Below, one piece after another: positions 43,385 to 51,944 of a stretch of DNA of 64,000 nt. The notes below the pieces were generated by a model. That model saw only the letters and a program-made list of their open reading frames with translations. It searched no databases and was not told the origin of the DNA. This stretch comes from JAZIHH01 sp036678685 (GTDB taxonomy: Bacteria > Bacillota > UBA4882 > UBA10575). The DNA lies in contig JAZIHH010000027.1 in NCBI GenBank assembly GCA_036678685.1, positions 124,001-188,000 of the forward strand. Reading direction: 5' to 3'. Within the stretch, counting starts at the first letter, position 1, and each line of letters opens with the position of its first letter. Made by a program: the position numbers and the translations under genes.

Positions 43385-44779
43385 ATGGTGGAAATGGAAA
43401 AGAAGGCGGAAATAAAAATTGAGTTGACCCCCGACAATATGCAGGCTTTTTTACAGATTGACGCGCCCTCCCCGGATGCGGTATGGCCTACGCACGAAGA
43501 AGTATTGAAAAAAGTGAAGGATGCGGGAATCAAATACGGTCTTAAAGAAATGGTCCTCAAGCGCGTGGTGGAAGAGAAAATTGTTCATTCTGTCTTGATC
43601 GCCGAAGGCAAACCTTCGGTCAAAGGGGAGGATGCTTCCGTAAAGTTTTTGTTCGAGACCGACAGGATAAAATTGATCCCCAAGGAGATGGAGGACGGGC
43701 GGGTTGACCACCGGGAACTCTCTCTGATTCAAAACGTAAGAAGGGGTCAGGTTTTGGTGGAGAGAAAACCTCCCACCCCGGGGATCCCGGGACGGAATGT
43801 CAAAGGGGAAGAATTGAAGCCCTTGCCCGGGAAAGATATAATTATTACCGCCGGCAAGAATACGTTTTGGGACGAGAAAAAAGAAAGACTGATCGCGGCC
43901 ATTGACGGCGAACCGTCGCTGATCGGCCGGAAAGTGATGGTGAACAATGTTCACCACGTGGCGGGGAATGTGGGGTATGCCACGGGCAACATTGACTTTG
44001 CCGGAAGCGTCATTGTGCGCGGCGATATAGAAAACGGGTTCGTGGTTAAGGCCGAGGGCGATGTGGTCGTCGGCGGGAATGTGGACGGCGGTTCGATTTA
44101 TGCCGACGGAAATGTTACGGTCCGGGGAGGGATTGTCGGGCAGGATAGAACGGTGATCGAATGTAAGGGGAATCTTTACGCCCGCTATATCGACCGGGCC
44201 TCGATCGACGTGGAGGGCGAGATTGTCTGCCGGGACGCCATCATGCACAGCCAGGTTAACGCCGGGCAGAAGATCACGTTGGAAAGCAGAAAAGGCATGG
44301 TCGTGGGGGGTGTGGTCCGCGCCCGTGATGAGATCAACGTTCAGGTTTTGGGTTCCCGGATGGGAACCTACACCGAAATTGAAGTGGGGGCCAACCCCGC
44401 CCTGCGCAAGGAATTAATCGCGCTGGAAAAGAAGATTTTTGAAATGAAAAGAGAGTTGGACAAGGTGGAAAAAGCACTGGCCATTTTGAATAAAAAGGGG
44501 TTTGACCTTCCTCCGGAACGGGAGGAAATGAAGGCCAAATTGACCCGGACCTCTTTTTATCTCAAAGCGGAGCTGAGAAAATTAATTGCCAGGCAGGAAG
44601 AGATCAACGAGGAGATTGGCGGCAGGCAGACCCAGAGGGGAAGAATCAAAATACGGCAGAGGATCTACCCGGGGGTAAAAGTGATTATCGGAAAAGCGGT
44701 CCGCATCTTCAAAGACGAAGTCCATTTTGCCATCTTAACCTATGAGGACGGGGAAGTGGTGATTCAGGCTTACCGGTAG
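43385..44779 (+). CDS. FapA family (DUF342) protein
   Basis: 464 residues. The N-terminal part (DGRVDHREL, VLVERKPPTPGIPGRNVKGEEL core) leads into a right-handed beta-helix of repeated GxV/I strands (GNVGYATGNIDFAGSVIVRG), then a coiled coil (about 345-420) and a C-terminal cap. This family is linked to flagellar assembly or cell-surface polymer handling, with no firm molecular role. ATG 43385 follows GGGGGTG; the open frame begins earlier inside sigD. It lies right after sigD, its common place in Firmicutes. Confidence 0.88.
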   Translation: MVEMEKKAEIKIELTPDNMQAFLQIDAPSPDAVWPTHEEVLKKVKDAGIKYGLKEMVLKRVVEEKIVHSVLIAEGKPSVKGEDASVKFLFETDRIKLIPKEMEDGRVDHRELSLIQNVRRGQVLVERKPPTPGIPGRNVKGEELKPLPGKDIIITAGKNTFWDEKKERLIAAIDGEPSLIGRKVMVNNVHHVAGNVGYATGNIDFAGSVIVRGDIENGFVVKAEGDVVVGGNVDGGSIYADGNVTVRGGIVGQDRTVIECKGNLYARYIDRASIDVEGEIVCRDAIMHSQVNAGQKITLESRKGMVVGGVVRARDEINVQVLGSRMGTYTEIEVGANPALRKELIALEKKIFEMKRELDKVEKALAILNKKGFDLPPEREEMKAKLTRTSFYLKAELRKLIARQEEINEEIGGRQTQRGRIKIRQRIYPGVKVIIGKAVRIFKDEVHFAILTYEDGEVVIQAYR

Positions 44780-44803
44780 GAGCGGTAGAGGGGGGGGTAA
44801 CCA

Positions 44804-45118
44804 ATGGTTCAGCCCATTGATTTACACGTGTTACTCAACCGCGTGCTCGAACTCCAACGGTTACAGGGCGTTGCTCTCCGGCAACCTCAGGATGAAAACG
44901 AGGCCTTTAAAAACCGCATCGCCCAAGAAGTGATTGAGGAAGAACGCCAGGTCCGGCGGAGAAAAGAGATTGTCCACGGGCGAATTCATGAGGAGGAGAG
45001 GTCGAACAGGGGACAAAGAGAACCGGCCGGTGAAAAAAAACGGCAGCGTTCCCGTTCGCCTTCTTCTGAAAGAAACCGGAAAGACGACCGCGGGCTGATC
45101 ATCGATTTCGAAGTGTAG
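44804..45118 (+). CDS. Small charged flagellar-operon protein of unknown function
   Basis: 104 residues. It starts MVQPIDLHVLLNRVLELQRLQ, one amphipathic helix (quoted: PIDLHVLLNRVLELQRLQ), continues as a highly charged Arg/Glu/Gln region, and ends in the hydrophobic GLIIDFEV. I recall proteins of the same layout (DLQV near the start, ID-V at the end) in this operon position in clostridia, but cannot check. AGGGGGGGTAACC precedes ATG 44804. No signal peptide or membrane segment. Confidence 0.7.
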   Translation: MVQPIDLHVLLNRVLELQRLQGVALRQPQDENEAFKNRIAQEVIEEERQVRRRKEIVHGRIHEEERSNRGQREPAGEKKRQRSRSPSSERNRKDDRGLIIDFEV

Positions 45119-45139
45119 AAAAGTGAAGGAGAGTCAAGG

Positions 45140-45706
45140 ATGGCCGGGGAGTTTTTCTTTTTTTTCGGATTAATTATTTTTCTCCTCTGGTTATGGGAGA
45201 AGAGAAAAACCCGGCGGAGACTTGCCGATTTGCGGCTCCGGGTCCGGCACATCGAAGAGCTGTTGCTGGAGATTTGCGCTTATCTGGAGCGGGAGGCGAA
45301 AAAAGAGCCCGCCGGGAAGGAAGAAGGTAAACAACTGGACGACGGCCGGATGGTAAAAGACCTGCTTACGGAAGAACCGGTTAAAGAAGAACGGGCTAAA
45401 GAAGAACTGGCCTCCTCTTCCCTTGTTCAGGAAGAAAAAGAAGCAGGCCGGGAAGGGGAGACGGAGAGGGAAGCGGAGCCGGCCGTGGAAACCGGCAATG
45501 ACCGTTCCGGCCCCGGGCCGGGCAGAGGAAAAGGAAAAACCGGCGAGAAAAAGAAGATCACAGAGACGGTACAAGTTCCTGAACGGCACCGGGATGTGCT
45601 TAACCTTTTTGAACAGGGGCTTTCCGTAAAGGATATTGCCCGGCGGACCGGGATGGGCCAAGGGGAAGTGCAATTGATTGTCGATCTTTATGCCCCCCGG
45701 AAATGA
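45140..45706 (+). CDS. DUF6115/SwrB-like membrane-anchored protein
   Basis: 188 residues: an N-terminal transmembrane helix (about 4-18, FFFFFGLIIFLLWLW), a coiled-coil and Glu/Lys-rich middle, and a C-terminal helix-turn-helix-like module (VLNLFEQGLSVKDIARRTGMGQ, then VQLIVDLY). The same shape and place are seen in YlxL/SwrB of Bacillus, which promotes basal-body assembly. The match is structural, not detailed. AAGGAGAG precedes ATG 45140. It is the last gene of the flagellar run; the stop codon lies within a 10-bp tandem repeat. Confidence 0.7.
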   Translation: MAGEFFFFFGLIIFLLWLWEKRKTRRRLADLRLRVRHIEELLLEICAYLEREAKKEPAGKEEGKQLDDGRMVKDLLTEEPVKEERAKEELASSSLVQEEKEAGREGETEREAEPAVETGNDRSGPGPGRGKGKTGEKKKITETVQVPERHRDVLNLFEQGLSVKDIARRTGMGQGEVQLIVDLYAPRK

Positions 45707-45725
45707 GCGGTTATAAGCGGTTATA
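45706..45725 (+). repeat. 10-bp tandem repeat at the operon end
   Basis: AGCGGTTATA occurs twice head to tail (45706-45715, 45716-45725), starting at the last base of the preceding stop codon, in the 107-base gap before ftsZ. No clear promoter was found in that gap. Confidence 0.8.
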
Positions 45726-45813
45726 AAAAGATCGTAAAAGAGGCAGGTTTATCGGGCCGTCTGTGGAATTTAATCTTATTTGCTTGTGTTACGGATGGAA
45801 TGGAGGAGCATTA

Positions 45814-46863
45814 ATGCTTCAATTTGAAGTGGAAAACCGGCAATTTGCTTCAATTAAAGTCATCGGTGTCGGTGGCGGCGGAACAAATGCCGTCAACAGA
45901 ATGATCGAAACCGGCATGAAAGGCGTGGAGTTTATCGCCATTAACACCGACGGACAAGCCTTGCTGCGCTCCAATGCCGATATCCGGCTGCGGATCGGCG
46001 ACAAGATCACGAAAGGCCTGGGCGCGGGGGCCAATCCCCAGATTGGACGGCAAGCGGCCGAAGAAAGCAGGGAAGAGATCCAGGCCTTGTTGGAAAATAC
46101 CGACATGGTCTTTATTACGGCGGGGATGGGAGGAGGAACCGGAACCGGGGCGGCGCCGGTTATTGCGGAAATGGCCCGTAAAACCGGGGCTTTGACCGTC
46201 GGGGTGGTCACGAAACCTTTCGAGTTTGAGGGAAAGGTGCGCAAGAGACAGGCGGAAGAAGGGGTTAAAGCTTTAAAGGAACAAGTGGATACCTTGATCA
46301 CCATCCCCAACGAGCGCCTCTTGCAGATTGTGGACAGGAAAACATCGGTGCTCGAAGCCTTCCGACTCGCCGACGATATCCTGCGCCAGGGCGTCCAGGG
46401 GATTTCCGATTTGATTATCATTACCGGTTTAATCAACGTGGATTTTGCCGATGTCAAGACAATCATGACCAACGCCGGTTCCGCCCTGATGGGGATCGGC
46501 AGGGCGTCCGGGGAAAACCGGGCGGTGGAGGCAGCCCAGAACGCCGTGGCGTCACCGCTTTTGGAGATGTCCATTGAAGGCGCCAAGGGAATTTTGTTGA
46601 ATATTACCGGTAGTTCCAACCTGGGACTGTACGAAATCAACGAGGCGGCGTCCGTGATCACGGAAGCCGCCGATCCCGATGCCAACATAATTTTCGGCGC
46701 CGTCATCGATGAAGAGATGGGGGATGAGATTAAAGTTACGGTGATTGCCACCGGGTTTGGCCCGAAAAAACTTCACCGGCTGGGCCTGGATGATTTGGAT
46801 ATCCATTCCTTTGTCGACGCCGGAGAGCTTGATGTTCCCGCTTTTTTGCGCAAGAAGGGGTAA
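45814..46863 (+). CDS. ftsZ: Cell division protein FtsZ
   Basis: 349 residues. GTP-binding GVGGGGTNAVNRM, the tubulin signature GGGTGTG, the T7-loop NVDFADVKTIM, and the conserved C-terminal peptide LDVPAFLRKKG that binds FtsA/SepF/ZapA. The linker before that peptide is very short. ATG 45814 follows GGAGGA. In most Firmicutes ftsZ follows ftsA in the dcw cluster; here the flagellar operon is its upstream neighbour. A strong terminator follows. Confidence 0.97.
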   Translation: MLQFEVENRQFASIKVIGVGGGGTNAVNRMIETGMKGVEFIAINTDGQALLRSNADIRLRIGDKITKGLGAGANPQIGRQAAEESREEIQALLENTDMVFITAGMGGGTGTGAAPVIAEMARKTGALTVGVVTKPFEFEGKVRKRQAEEGVKALKEQVDTLITIPNERLLQIVDRKTSVLEAFRLADDILRQGVQGISDLIIITGLINVDFADVKTIMTNAGSALMGIGRASGENRAVEAAQNAVASPLLEMSIEGAKGILLNITGSSNLGLYEINEAASVITEAADPDANIIFGAVIDEEMGDEIKVTVIATGFGPKKLHRLGLDDLDIHSFVDAGELDVPAFLRKKG

Positions 46864-46924
46864 CCGGAAAGGCAAGAAAAACCGGGCCGGAAGCGGAAAA
46901 CAAAAGTGGAAGAGAAAAGAGAGG

Positions 46925-46964
46925 AAAGACCAAAATGGCCGTCCAACGGCCATTTTGGTCTTTT
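46925..46964 (+). terminator. Strong rho-independent terminator after ftsZ
   Basis: A perfect 18-bp stem (46925-46942 with 46946-46963), 3-base loop CCA, ending in TTTT. The stem includes AAAGACC/GGTCTTT, so it could act on both strands. It separates ftsZ from the sporulation pair. Confidence 0.93.
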
Positions 46965-47207
46965 CAGGGGAGGATCGACAAAAAGCATTTCTTGCAGGTA
47001 AAGAAAGGGAAAGAAAAGAATTTTCCCGGTTTTCCCCGATCGTAGTTTGCGGAGTAATCTTTACCTTTAAAAAGGAATGGGCTTTTTCACCGGTAGTTTA
47101 ATATAAAAGGATGCTCCCCGGCGCGCCGGGGTGAAAGCGCCGGGCCTGTAGCGACGACCCCTGCCGCAACGACCGGTAAAATAAAGCTACAAAGGCAATC
47201 CTTCATA
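46965..47207 (+). promoter_or_regulatory. Leader region of spoIIGA: possible Spo0A box and GC palindrome
   Basis: No gene seen. The - strand reads TTTTGTCGAT at 46983-46974, close to the Spo0A box TTTGTCGAA. An AT-rich segment ending TTTAATATAAAAGG lies near 47097-47110 and could hold a -10 box. A perfect 16-base palindrome CCCCGGCGCGCCGGGG spans 47116-47131. These sit upstream of spoIIGA, a Spo0A-controlled gene in Bacillus. The calls are weak individually. Confidence 0.35.
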
Positions 47208-47346
47208 CGGGCAACGAGCGGGCAACGAGCGGGCAACGAGCCACGAGTATCGAGATTCACACGAGCGACGGGCAACCAGCAACAAGCGCCGGGTATCGGG
47301 ATTCGTCCGGGAGACGGGCGACGAGCACCGAGCACCGGGCAACGAG
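47208..47346 (+). repeat. Degenerate tandem repeat array before spoIIGA
   Basis: Three perfect head-to-tail copies of the 11-mer CGGGCAACGAG (47208-47240) are followed by degenerate copies and a fourth perfect copy at 47336-47346. Within the array, CGAGTATCGAGATTC and CGGGTATCGGGATTC (starting about 47244 and 47289) are divergent duplicates. The array ends just before the ribosome site of spoIIGA. Confidence 0.85.
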
Positions 47347-47359
47347 GAGGGAGAGAAAA

Positions 47360-48256
47360 ATGCGGGAAGTTTTTATTGACGAATGGATAACCGGCTCCCT
47401 GATGAGCTGGTTCATGAATACCTTGCTGTTGTGGACGACGGCCCGGATTGGCAAAAAAAAGCTCCCCCGGTGGCGGCTGTTGACCGCCGGCCTGGTGGGT
47501 GGCCTCTACCATTTGAGTTTTTGTTACCGCTGGGAACTGGGCTTGGTAGGAAAAGAAGAGATTTTCTATTTTGCGGGCGCCGGGATTTTCTTGTTGACAG
47601 TAGCCTTTTTCCCGCTAAGTTTCAGGGAACTGATGAAAACGGCCGGGCTCTTTTTTCTCCTGGCCATTCTTACCGCCGGGCTGACCTCGGCCGTCTACAA
47701 CCTTTACTGGTATTCTTTCCAGCGTCAGTTAAGCGGGAAGCAAGTCATCATCATTAATTTATTCGCCTTGTTAATCTTGACGGAACTGGGATGGGGCCTT
47801 GTCCACCGTTTGATTTGGGAAAAAAGTTGTTTGATTCCGATCCGCCTTTCCTTTGAGGGAAAAGACAAAGAGATCCCGGCCTTATTGGATACCGGCAATT
47901 TACTGGTGGATCCGCTGACCAAGACCCCGGTGGTTCTGGTGGAAACCGGAGCGCTTGATGATATCCTTCCCGCAGAGGTTACGGGGCTTGCGGCCGCCGT
48001 CTTCAACGGGGAATTTTCCCCCCGGTGTGCCTGGGAGCTCGAGGGCGCTTGGGCCAGAAGGATCCGGTTTCTCACTTTCAACGGGCTCGGGAACAAGAAG
48101 GGGTTCTTGCTGGGCGTGCGCCCCGACGAACTGACGATCTTACAGAAAGAACCCAGAAAAATTTCTCGGGTCTTGGTCGGGCTTTACCATCTTTCTTCCG
48201 GGTCCGAACTTTACCGGGCCCTCTTGCCGGTTTCTCTTGTCTCCGGAGGAAAGTGA
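47360..48256 (+). CDS. spoIIGA: Sigma-E processing peptidase SpoIIGA
   Basis: 298 residues. Five hydrophobic helices fill the first half. The cytoplasmic half is an aspartic protease domain with the catalytic D177 in PALLDTGNLLVDPLTKTPVVLVE (quoted in part: LLDTGNLLVDPLT). It dimerises at the sporulation septum and cuts the pro-peptide from sigma-E. ATG 47360 follows GAGGAGGGAGAG at the end of the repeat array. sigE starts 15 bases after the stop. Confidence 0.95.
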   Translation: MREVFIDEWITGSLMSWFMNTLLLWTTARIGKKKLPRWRLLTAGLVGGLYHLSFCYRWELGLVGKEEIFYFAGAGIFLLTVAFFPLSFRELMKTAGLFFLLAILTAGLTSAVYNLYWYSFQRQLSGKQVIIINLFALLILTELGWGLVHRLIWEKSCLIPIRLSFEGKDKEIPALLDTGNLLVDPLTKTPVVLVETGALDDILPAEVTGLAAAVFNGEFSPRCAWELEGAWARRIRFLTFNGLGNKKGFLLGVRPDELTILQKEPRKISRVLVGLYHLSSGSELYRALLPVSLVSGGK

Positions 48257-48271
48257 TAAGGAGGAGTGGGC

Positions 48272-49012
48272 ATGTGGAAAAGGATTTGGCTTCGCCTGCG
48301 CCTGTTTTTGCAGCTTTCCCTGGTGAAGCTGCTGCAAAAAACCGGCCTTTACCCCAAAAGCGTTTTTTATATAGGGGGAAGCGAAGCACTCCCCCCGCCC
48401 TTGACGACGGAGGAAGAAAGTTACCTGCTGGATAAGTTAAAAACCGGGGACCGGACGGTCCGGGGACTGCTGATTGAACGTAATTTGCGCCTGGTGGTTT
48501 ATATCGCCCGTAAATTTGAGAATACCGGCATCGGCATTGAGGACCTCATCTCCATCGGAACGATCGGGCTGATTAAGGCGGTCAACACTTTTAACCCGGA
48601 GAAAAAAATCAAGCTGGCCACTTACGCCTCACGATGTATAGAAAATGAGATTCTCATGTATTTGCGGAGAAACAACAAGACCAGGTCGGAGGTGTCCTTT
48701 GACGAGCCGTTGAATGTGGATTGGGACGGTAACGAATTACTCCTCTCCGATGTCCTGGGGACAGAGAATGATGCCGCCTATAAACACCTGGAAGAAGAAG
48801 TAGACAGAAATCTACTGACAGCAGCCATTTCCTTATTGTCCGGGCGGGAAAAATCCATCGTCGAGCTTCGTTTCGGTTTAAGAGACGGTGTCGAAAAGAC
48901 GCAAAAACAAGTGGCGGACCACCTTGGGATCTCCCAGTCGTATATTTCACGGCTGGAAAAAAAGATTATCCGCAAGTTGCGAAAAGAAATCAGAAAAATG
49001 GGCGATCGATAA
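48272..49012 (+). CDS. sigE: Mother-cell sporulation sigma factor SigE (pro-sigma-E)
   Basis: 246 residues. A basic, hydrophobic pro-sequence (residues 1 to about 30) precedes YIGGSEALPPP (33-43), the region where SpoIIGA cuts in Bacillus. Regions 2 (NLRLVVYIARKFENTGIGIE) and 4 (QKQVADHLGISQSYISRLEK) are almost identical to Bacillus sigma-E. ATG 48272 has AAGGAGG 7 bases upstream. The usual next gene, sigG, is absent here. Confidence 0.97.
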   Translation: MWKRIWLRLRLFLQLSLVKLLQKTGLYPKSVFYIGGSEALPPPLTTEEESYLLDKLKTGDRTVRGLLIERNLRLVVYIARKFENTGIGIEDLISIGTIGLIKAVNTFNPEKKIKLATYASRCIENEILMYLRRNNKTRSEVSFDEPLNVDWDGNELLLSDVLGTENDAAYKHLEEEVDRNLLTAAISLLSGREKSIVELRFGLRDGVEKTQKQVADHLGISQSYISRLEKKIIRKLRKEIRKMGDR

Positions 49013-49075
49013 AGGAGTTTATCACCAAGAGAAGAATAAATAAGTAAATGCCAAAAAAAATGGAGGGAAGCCCTA

Positions 49076-50335
49076 ATGTTGCAAGATTCTAATAACAATC
49101 CCCGGCTTGAAGGCAACTTCTTTCTCTCTTTATTTAAAGGCGTTTTCACCAAGCCGGTTAAAGAACAAGCACGCTTTTTTTTAGATTTTTTATTAGTATT
49201 CCTGGTGGTCGCCGCCCTTGTTATTCTCTTTCTTTTCCGGGGATCGGTCTTCGGGATCAGCATAATCTTTCTCCTTCTGGTGCTGGTGAACCGTCTGGTC
49301 CGTTCCGGTCTCGACTTTTCCATAGAACAAATTTATCAACAGATACAAGAAGCCGCGGAGTTTACCAAAGGCGATCTTGACAGCGACGAAGTTATTACCG
49401 GGACTTCCAGGGAGATTCATCATATTTTGGGCAGTTTGAAGGAGAATTTTACCGGGGTGATCTCCACTCTACAAAAGCTGAGAGAGGCCGATGAGAGTGA
49501 TGGGTCGGCGAGGAAACTAATCGAGGAGGCTATCGGCCAGTTTCACGAAGTTTTCCGTCAACTTAGCGAGGGGAGCCAAGCTTTGGCCGAAGCTTTCCGG
49601 CGCGTCCAGGAGCAGTCCAGCAATGTCTCCGCAGGAATTAAAGCCGACTTGGAGGAGATCGGCGCTAATTTAAGAGATATGCGCAGCAGGTGTGAGAAAT
49701 TTTCCGGAATAACAGAGTTGTTTGGCCGTTTGGAAGAGGAGACAAAAAAGATCGACCAGGTGCTGGAAACTATATTGCAGATTAATGAGCAAACCAACCT
49801 CTTGGCCCTTAACGCCGCCATTGAGGCGGCCCGGGCCGGAGAGCGGGGGAGAAGTTTTGGCGTGGTGGCCACCCAGGTGAAGAAGTTGTCCGGCGCCAGC
49901 GGGGAAGCGGCGGATAAAATCATGGTGATTATTGAGGCCATCCGGCGTGTTACCACGGACTTGCAAGAGAGTTTTAATGCTTTCCAGGAAGAGATGTGGG
50001 AACTGCCGGAACGGGCGGTAGGCATGGAAGAAATTTTCCAGAAAGTACAAAATCTTTACCGCGAAATTGCCCAAACTTCGGAACTGGTGGAGAATACCAC
50101 CAGACAACAGGAGGCCAAGGTGGGTCAGGTCCGGGCGGAACTGGAGCGCCTGAAACAGGCCCCGGAGATGATAAAACGGCGGGTCGCCGATTTGCAAGCC
50201 TTGCAAAACCAGTTGGACCAGATTTTCAGGATCAACGACACCTTGATGGCCGGAGTGCAAACCTTTACCAGTCTGGTGGGGGAACAGATCGGCGCGGCCG
50301 GGGAAATTTCCCGGAAATTGCTGATGATCAAATGA
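49076..50335 (+). CDS. Sensor-less membrane methyl-accepting chemotaxis-like protein
   Basis: 419 residues. Two adjacent transmembrane helices (about 35-54 and 58-74) are joined by only a few residues, so there is no extracellular sensor domain. A long cytoplasmic coiled coil follows with an MCP hairpin tip (NEQTNLLALNAAIEAARAGE, then RGRSFGVVATQVKKLS). GVVATQVKKLS replaces the commoner AVVAxEVRxLA. It may sense membrane state or an internal signal, or have been recruited to division or sporulation (inference). ATG 49076 follows ATGGAGGGAAG. It sits between sigE and guaB, an unusual position. Confidence 0.85.
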   Translation: MLQDSNNNPRLEGNFFLSLFKGVFTKPVKEQARFFLDFLLVFLVVAALVILFLFRGSVFGISIIFLLLVLVNRLVRSGLDFSIEQIYQQIQEAAEFTKGDLDSDEVITGTSREIHHILGSLKENFTGVISTLQKLREADESDGSARKLIEEAIGQFHEVFRQLSEGSQALAEAFRRVQEQSSNVSAGIKADLEEIGANLRDMRSRCEKFSGITELFGRLEEETKKIDQVLETILQINEQTNLLALNAAIEAARAGERGRSFGVVATQVKKLSGASGEAADKIMVIIEAIRRVTTDLQESFNAFQEEMWELPERAVGMEEIFQKVQNLYREIAQTSELVENTTRQQEAKVGQVRAELERLKQAPEMIKRRVADLQALQNQLDQIFRINDTLMAGVQTFTSLVGEQIGAAGEISRKLLMIK

Positions 50336-50377
50336 TTCATCAAAGGAGGAAACTGGCCGTAATACCTCTAAACACCC

Positions 50378-50405
50378 TTGCAAAATAAGATTGTTGTGGT
50401 AAAAT
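50378..50405 (+). promoter_or_regulatory. Sigma-A promoter of guaB
   Basis: TTGCAA (50378-50383), a 16-base spacer, and TAAAAT (50400-50405) preceded by TGG (extended -10). Transcription would begin about 25 bases before the guaB start. No purine riboswitch fits in so short a leader. Confidence 0.65.
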
Positions 50406-50435
50406 ATGATCAATATTTAAAAGGGAGCGTCGACC

Positions 50436-51887
50436 TTGACAGACAGAGTAGTAGGCGAAGGTTTAACCTTTGATGATGTCTTATTGTTGCCGGCCGCATC
50501 CGAGGTGGTTCCGTCCGAGGTTTCCACCCGGACCCGGATCACGGAAAACATTTTTCTGAATATCCCCTTGCTCAGCGCCGGGATGGATACGGTGACCGAA
50601 GCACGGCTGGCCATTGCCCTTGCCCGCGAAGGCGGCCTGGGGGTTATTCACCGGAACATGCTTCCGGAGGAGCAGGCCCTGGAAGTGGACAAGGTCAAAA
50701 GATCCGAACACGGGGTAATCACCAACCCCTTCTTTTTGCATCCCGATAATATCGTCCAGGACGCTCTGGACCTTATGGCCAGGTACAGAATTTCCGGCGT
50801 TCCGATCACCGAAGGGACAAAACTGGTGGGGATTCTCACCAACCGCGATATCCGTTTTGTCACCGACTACCAGCAACCCATCGCCAATGTGATGACTAAA
50901 GAGAACCTAATTACGGCGCCGGTGGGGACAACCTTGGAAGAAGCCAAAGCGATCCTGGGCAAATACAAGATTGAAAAGTTGCCCCTGGTTGACGAGGATT
51001 TCAATCTTAAGGGTTTGATCACGATCAAGGATATTGAAAAAGCCCGGCAGCATCCGCATTCAGCGAAGGATAAAGAAGGAAGGCTGCTGGTCGGGGCAGC
51101 GGTGGGCGTTGCCGATTATTCCACCCGTGTTCCTTTGCTGGTGGATGCCGGGGTGGATATTTTGGTGGTGGATTCCGCCCATGGTCATTCCCGCAATGTC
51201 TTGGAAGCGGTGCGGGAATTAAAGAAGAGATTCCCCCATGTTCCCGTCATGGCCGGCAACGTGGCTACCGCCGAGGGGACCCGGGCCCTTTTTGACGCCG
51301 GGGCCGACTGTGTGAAAGTGGGGATCGGCCCGGGCTCGATCTGTACGACCAGAGTGGTAACGGGGGTAGGCGTCCCGCAGTTCACGGCGATCATGGAGTG
51401 CAGCCGGGCGGCGGAGAAATACGGCAAACCGGTCATTGCCGACGGGGGAATTAAATATTCAGGAGATATCGCCAAGAGCATAGCCGCGGGAGCCCATGCG
51501 GTGATGCTCGGGAATTTATTTGCCGGGACGGAGGAAAGTCCCGGGGAAATAGAGATTTATCAGGGAAGGAGCTTCAAGGTTTACCGGGGGATGGGCTCCC
51601 TGGCCGCGATGCGTTCCGGGTCCCGGGACCGGTATTTCCAGGAGAAACAAGAAAAACTGGTTCCGGAAGGGATTGAAGGGCGGGTTCCCTACAAGGGACC
51701 CCTGGCGGAAACGGTCTACCAACTGATGGGAGGCTTGCGGGCCGGAATGGGTTACTGCGGGGTGGCTACCATTGACGAGCTGCGCACCAGGACAAGGTTT
51801 ATCCGCATTACCAATGCGGGAGTGCGGGAGAATCATCCCCACAGTATCCAGATTACGAAAGAAGCACCGAACTACAGCGTGGACTGA
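50436..51887 (+). CDS. guaB: Inosine-5'-monophosphate dehydrogenase
   Basis: 483 residues. The TIM-barrel begins with GLTFDDVLLLPA, two CBS domains are inserted at about residues 95-205, and the catalytic loop GPGSICTTRVVTGVG carries the active cysteine. The flap contains MGSLAAMRSGSRDRYFQ (normal: GMGSLAAM). It makes XMP from IMP, the first step to GTP, which CodY senses. TTG 50436 follows AAGGGAGCG. Confidence 0.97.
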   Translation: MTDRVVGEGLTFDDVLLLPAASEVVPSEVSTRTRITENIFLNIPLLSAGMDTVTEARLAIALAREGGLGVIHRNMLPEEQALEVDKVKRSEHGVITNPFFLHPDNIVQDALDLMARYRISGVPITEGTKLVGILTNRDIRFVTDYQQPIANVMTKENLITAPVGTTLEEAKAILGKYKIEKLPLVDEDFNLKGLITIKDIEKARQHPHSAKDKEGRLLVGAAVGVADYSTRVPLLVDAGVDILVVDSAHGHSRNVLEAVRELKKRFPHVPVMAGNVATAEGTRALFDAGADCVKVGIGPGSICTTRVVTGVGVPQFTAIMECSRAAEKYGKPVIADGGIKYSGDIAKSIAAGAHAVMLGNLFAGTEESPGEIEIYQGRSFKVYRGMGSLAAMRSGSRDRYFQEKQEKLVPEGIEGRVPYKGPLAETVYQLMGGLRAGMGYCGVATIDELRTRTRFIRITNAGVRENHPHSIQITKEAPNYSVD

Positions 51888-51944
51888 AAGAAACGACCGG
51901 CCTTATGCCGGCGGCTTGATCACGGGAAGTGGAGTAGAAGACCG

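Noticed and set aside
45706..45813. Promoter for ftsZ in the gap after the flagellar operon
   Set aside because: TATA-like strings occur in the tandem repeat, but no -35/-10 pair with acceptable spacing was found; read-through from the operon remains possible.
47208..47346. CRISPR array
   Set aside because: Repeats are 11 bases, directly adjacent without unique spacers of constant length, and no cas genes are nearby.
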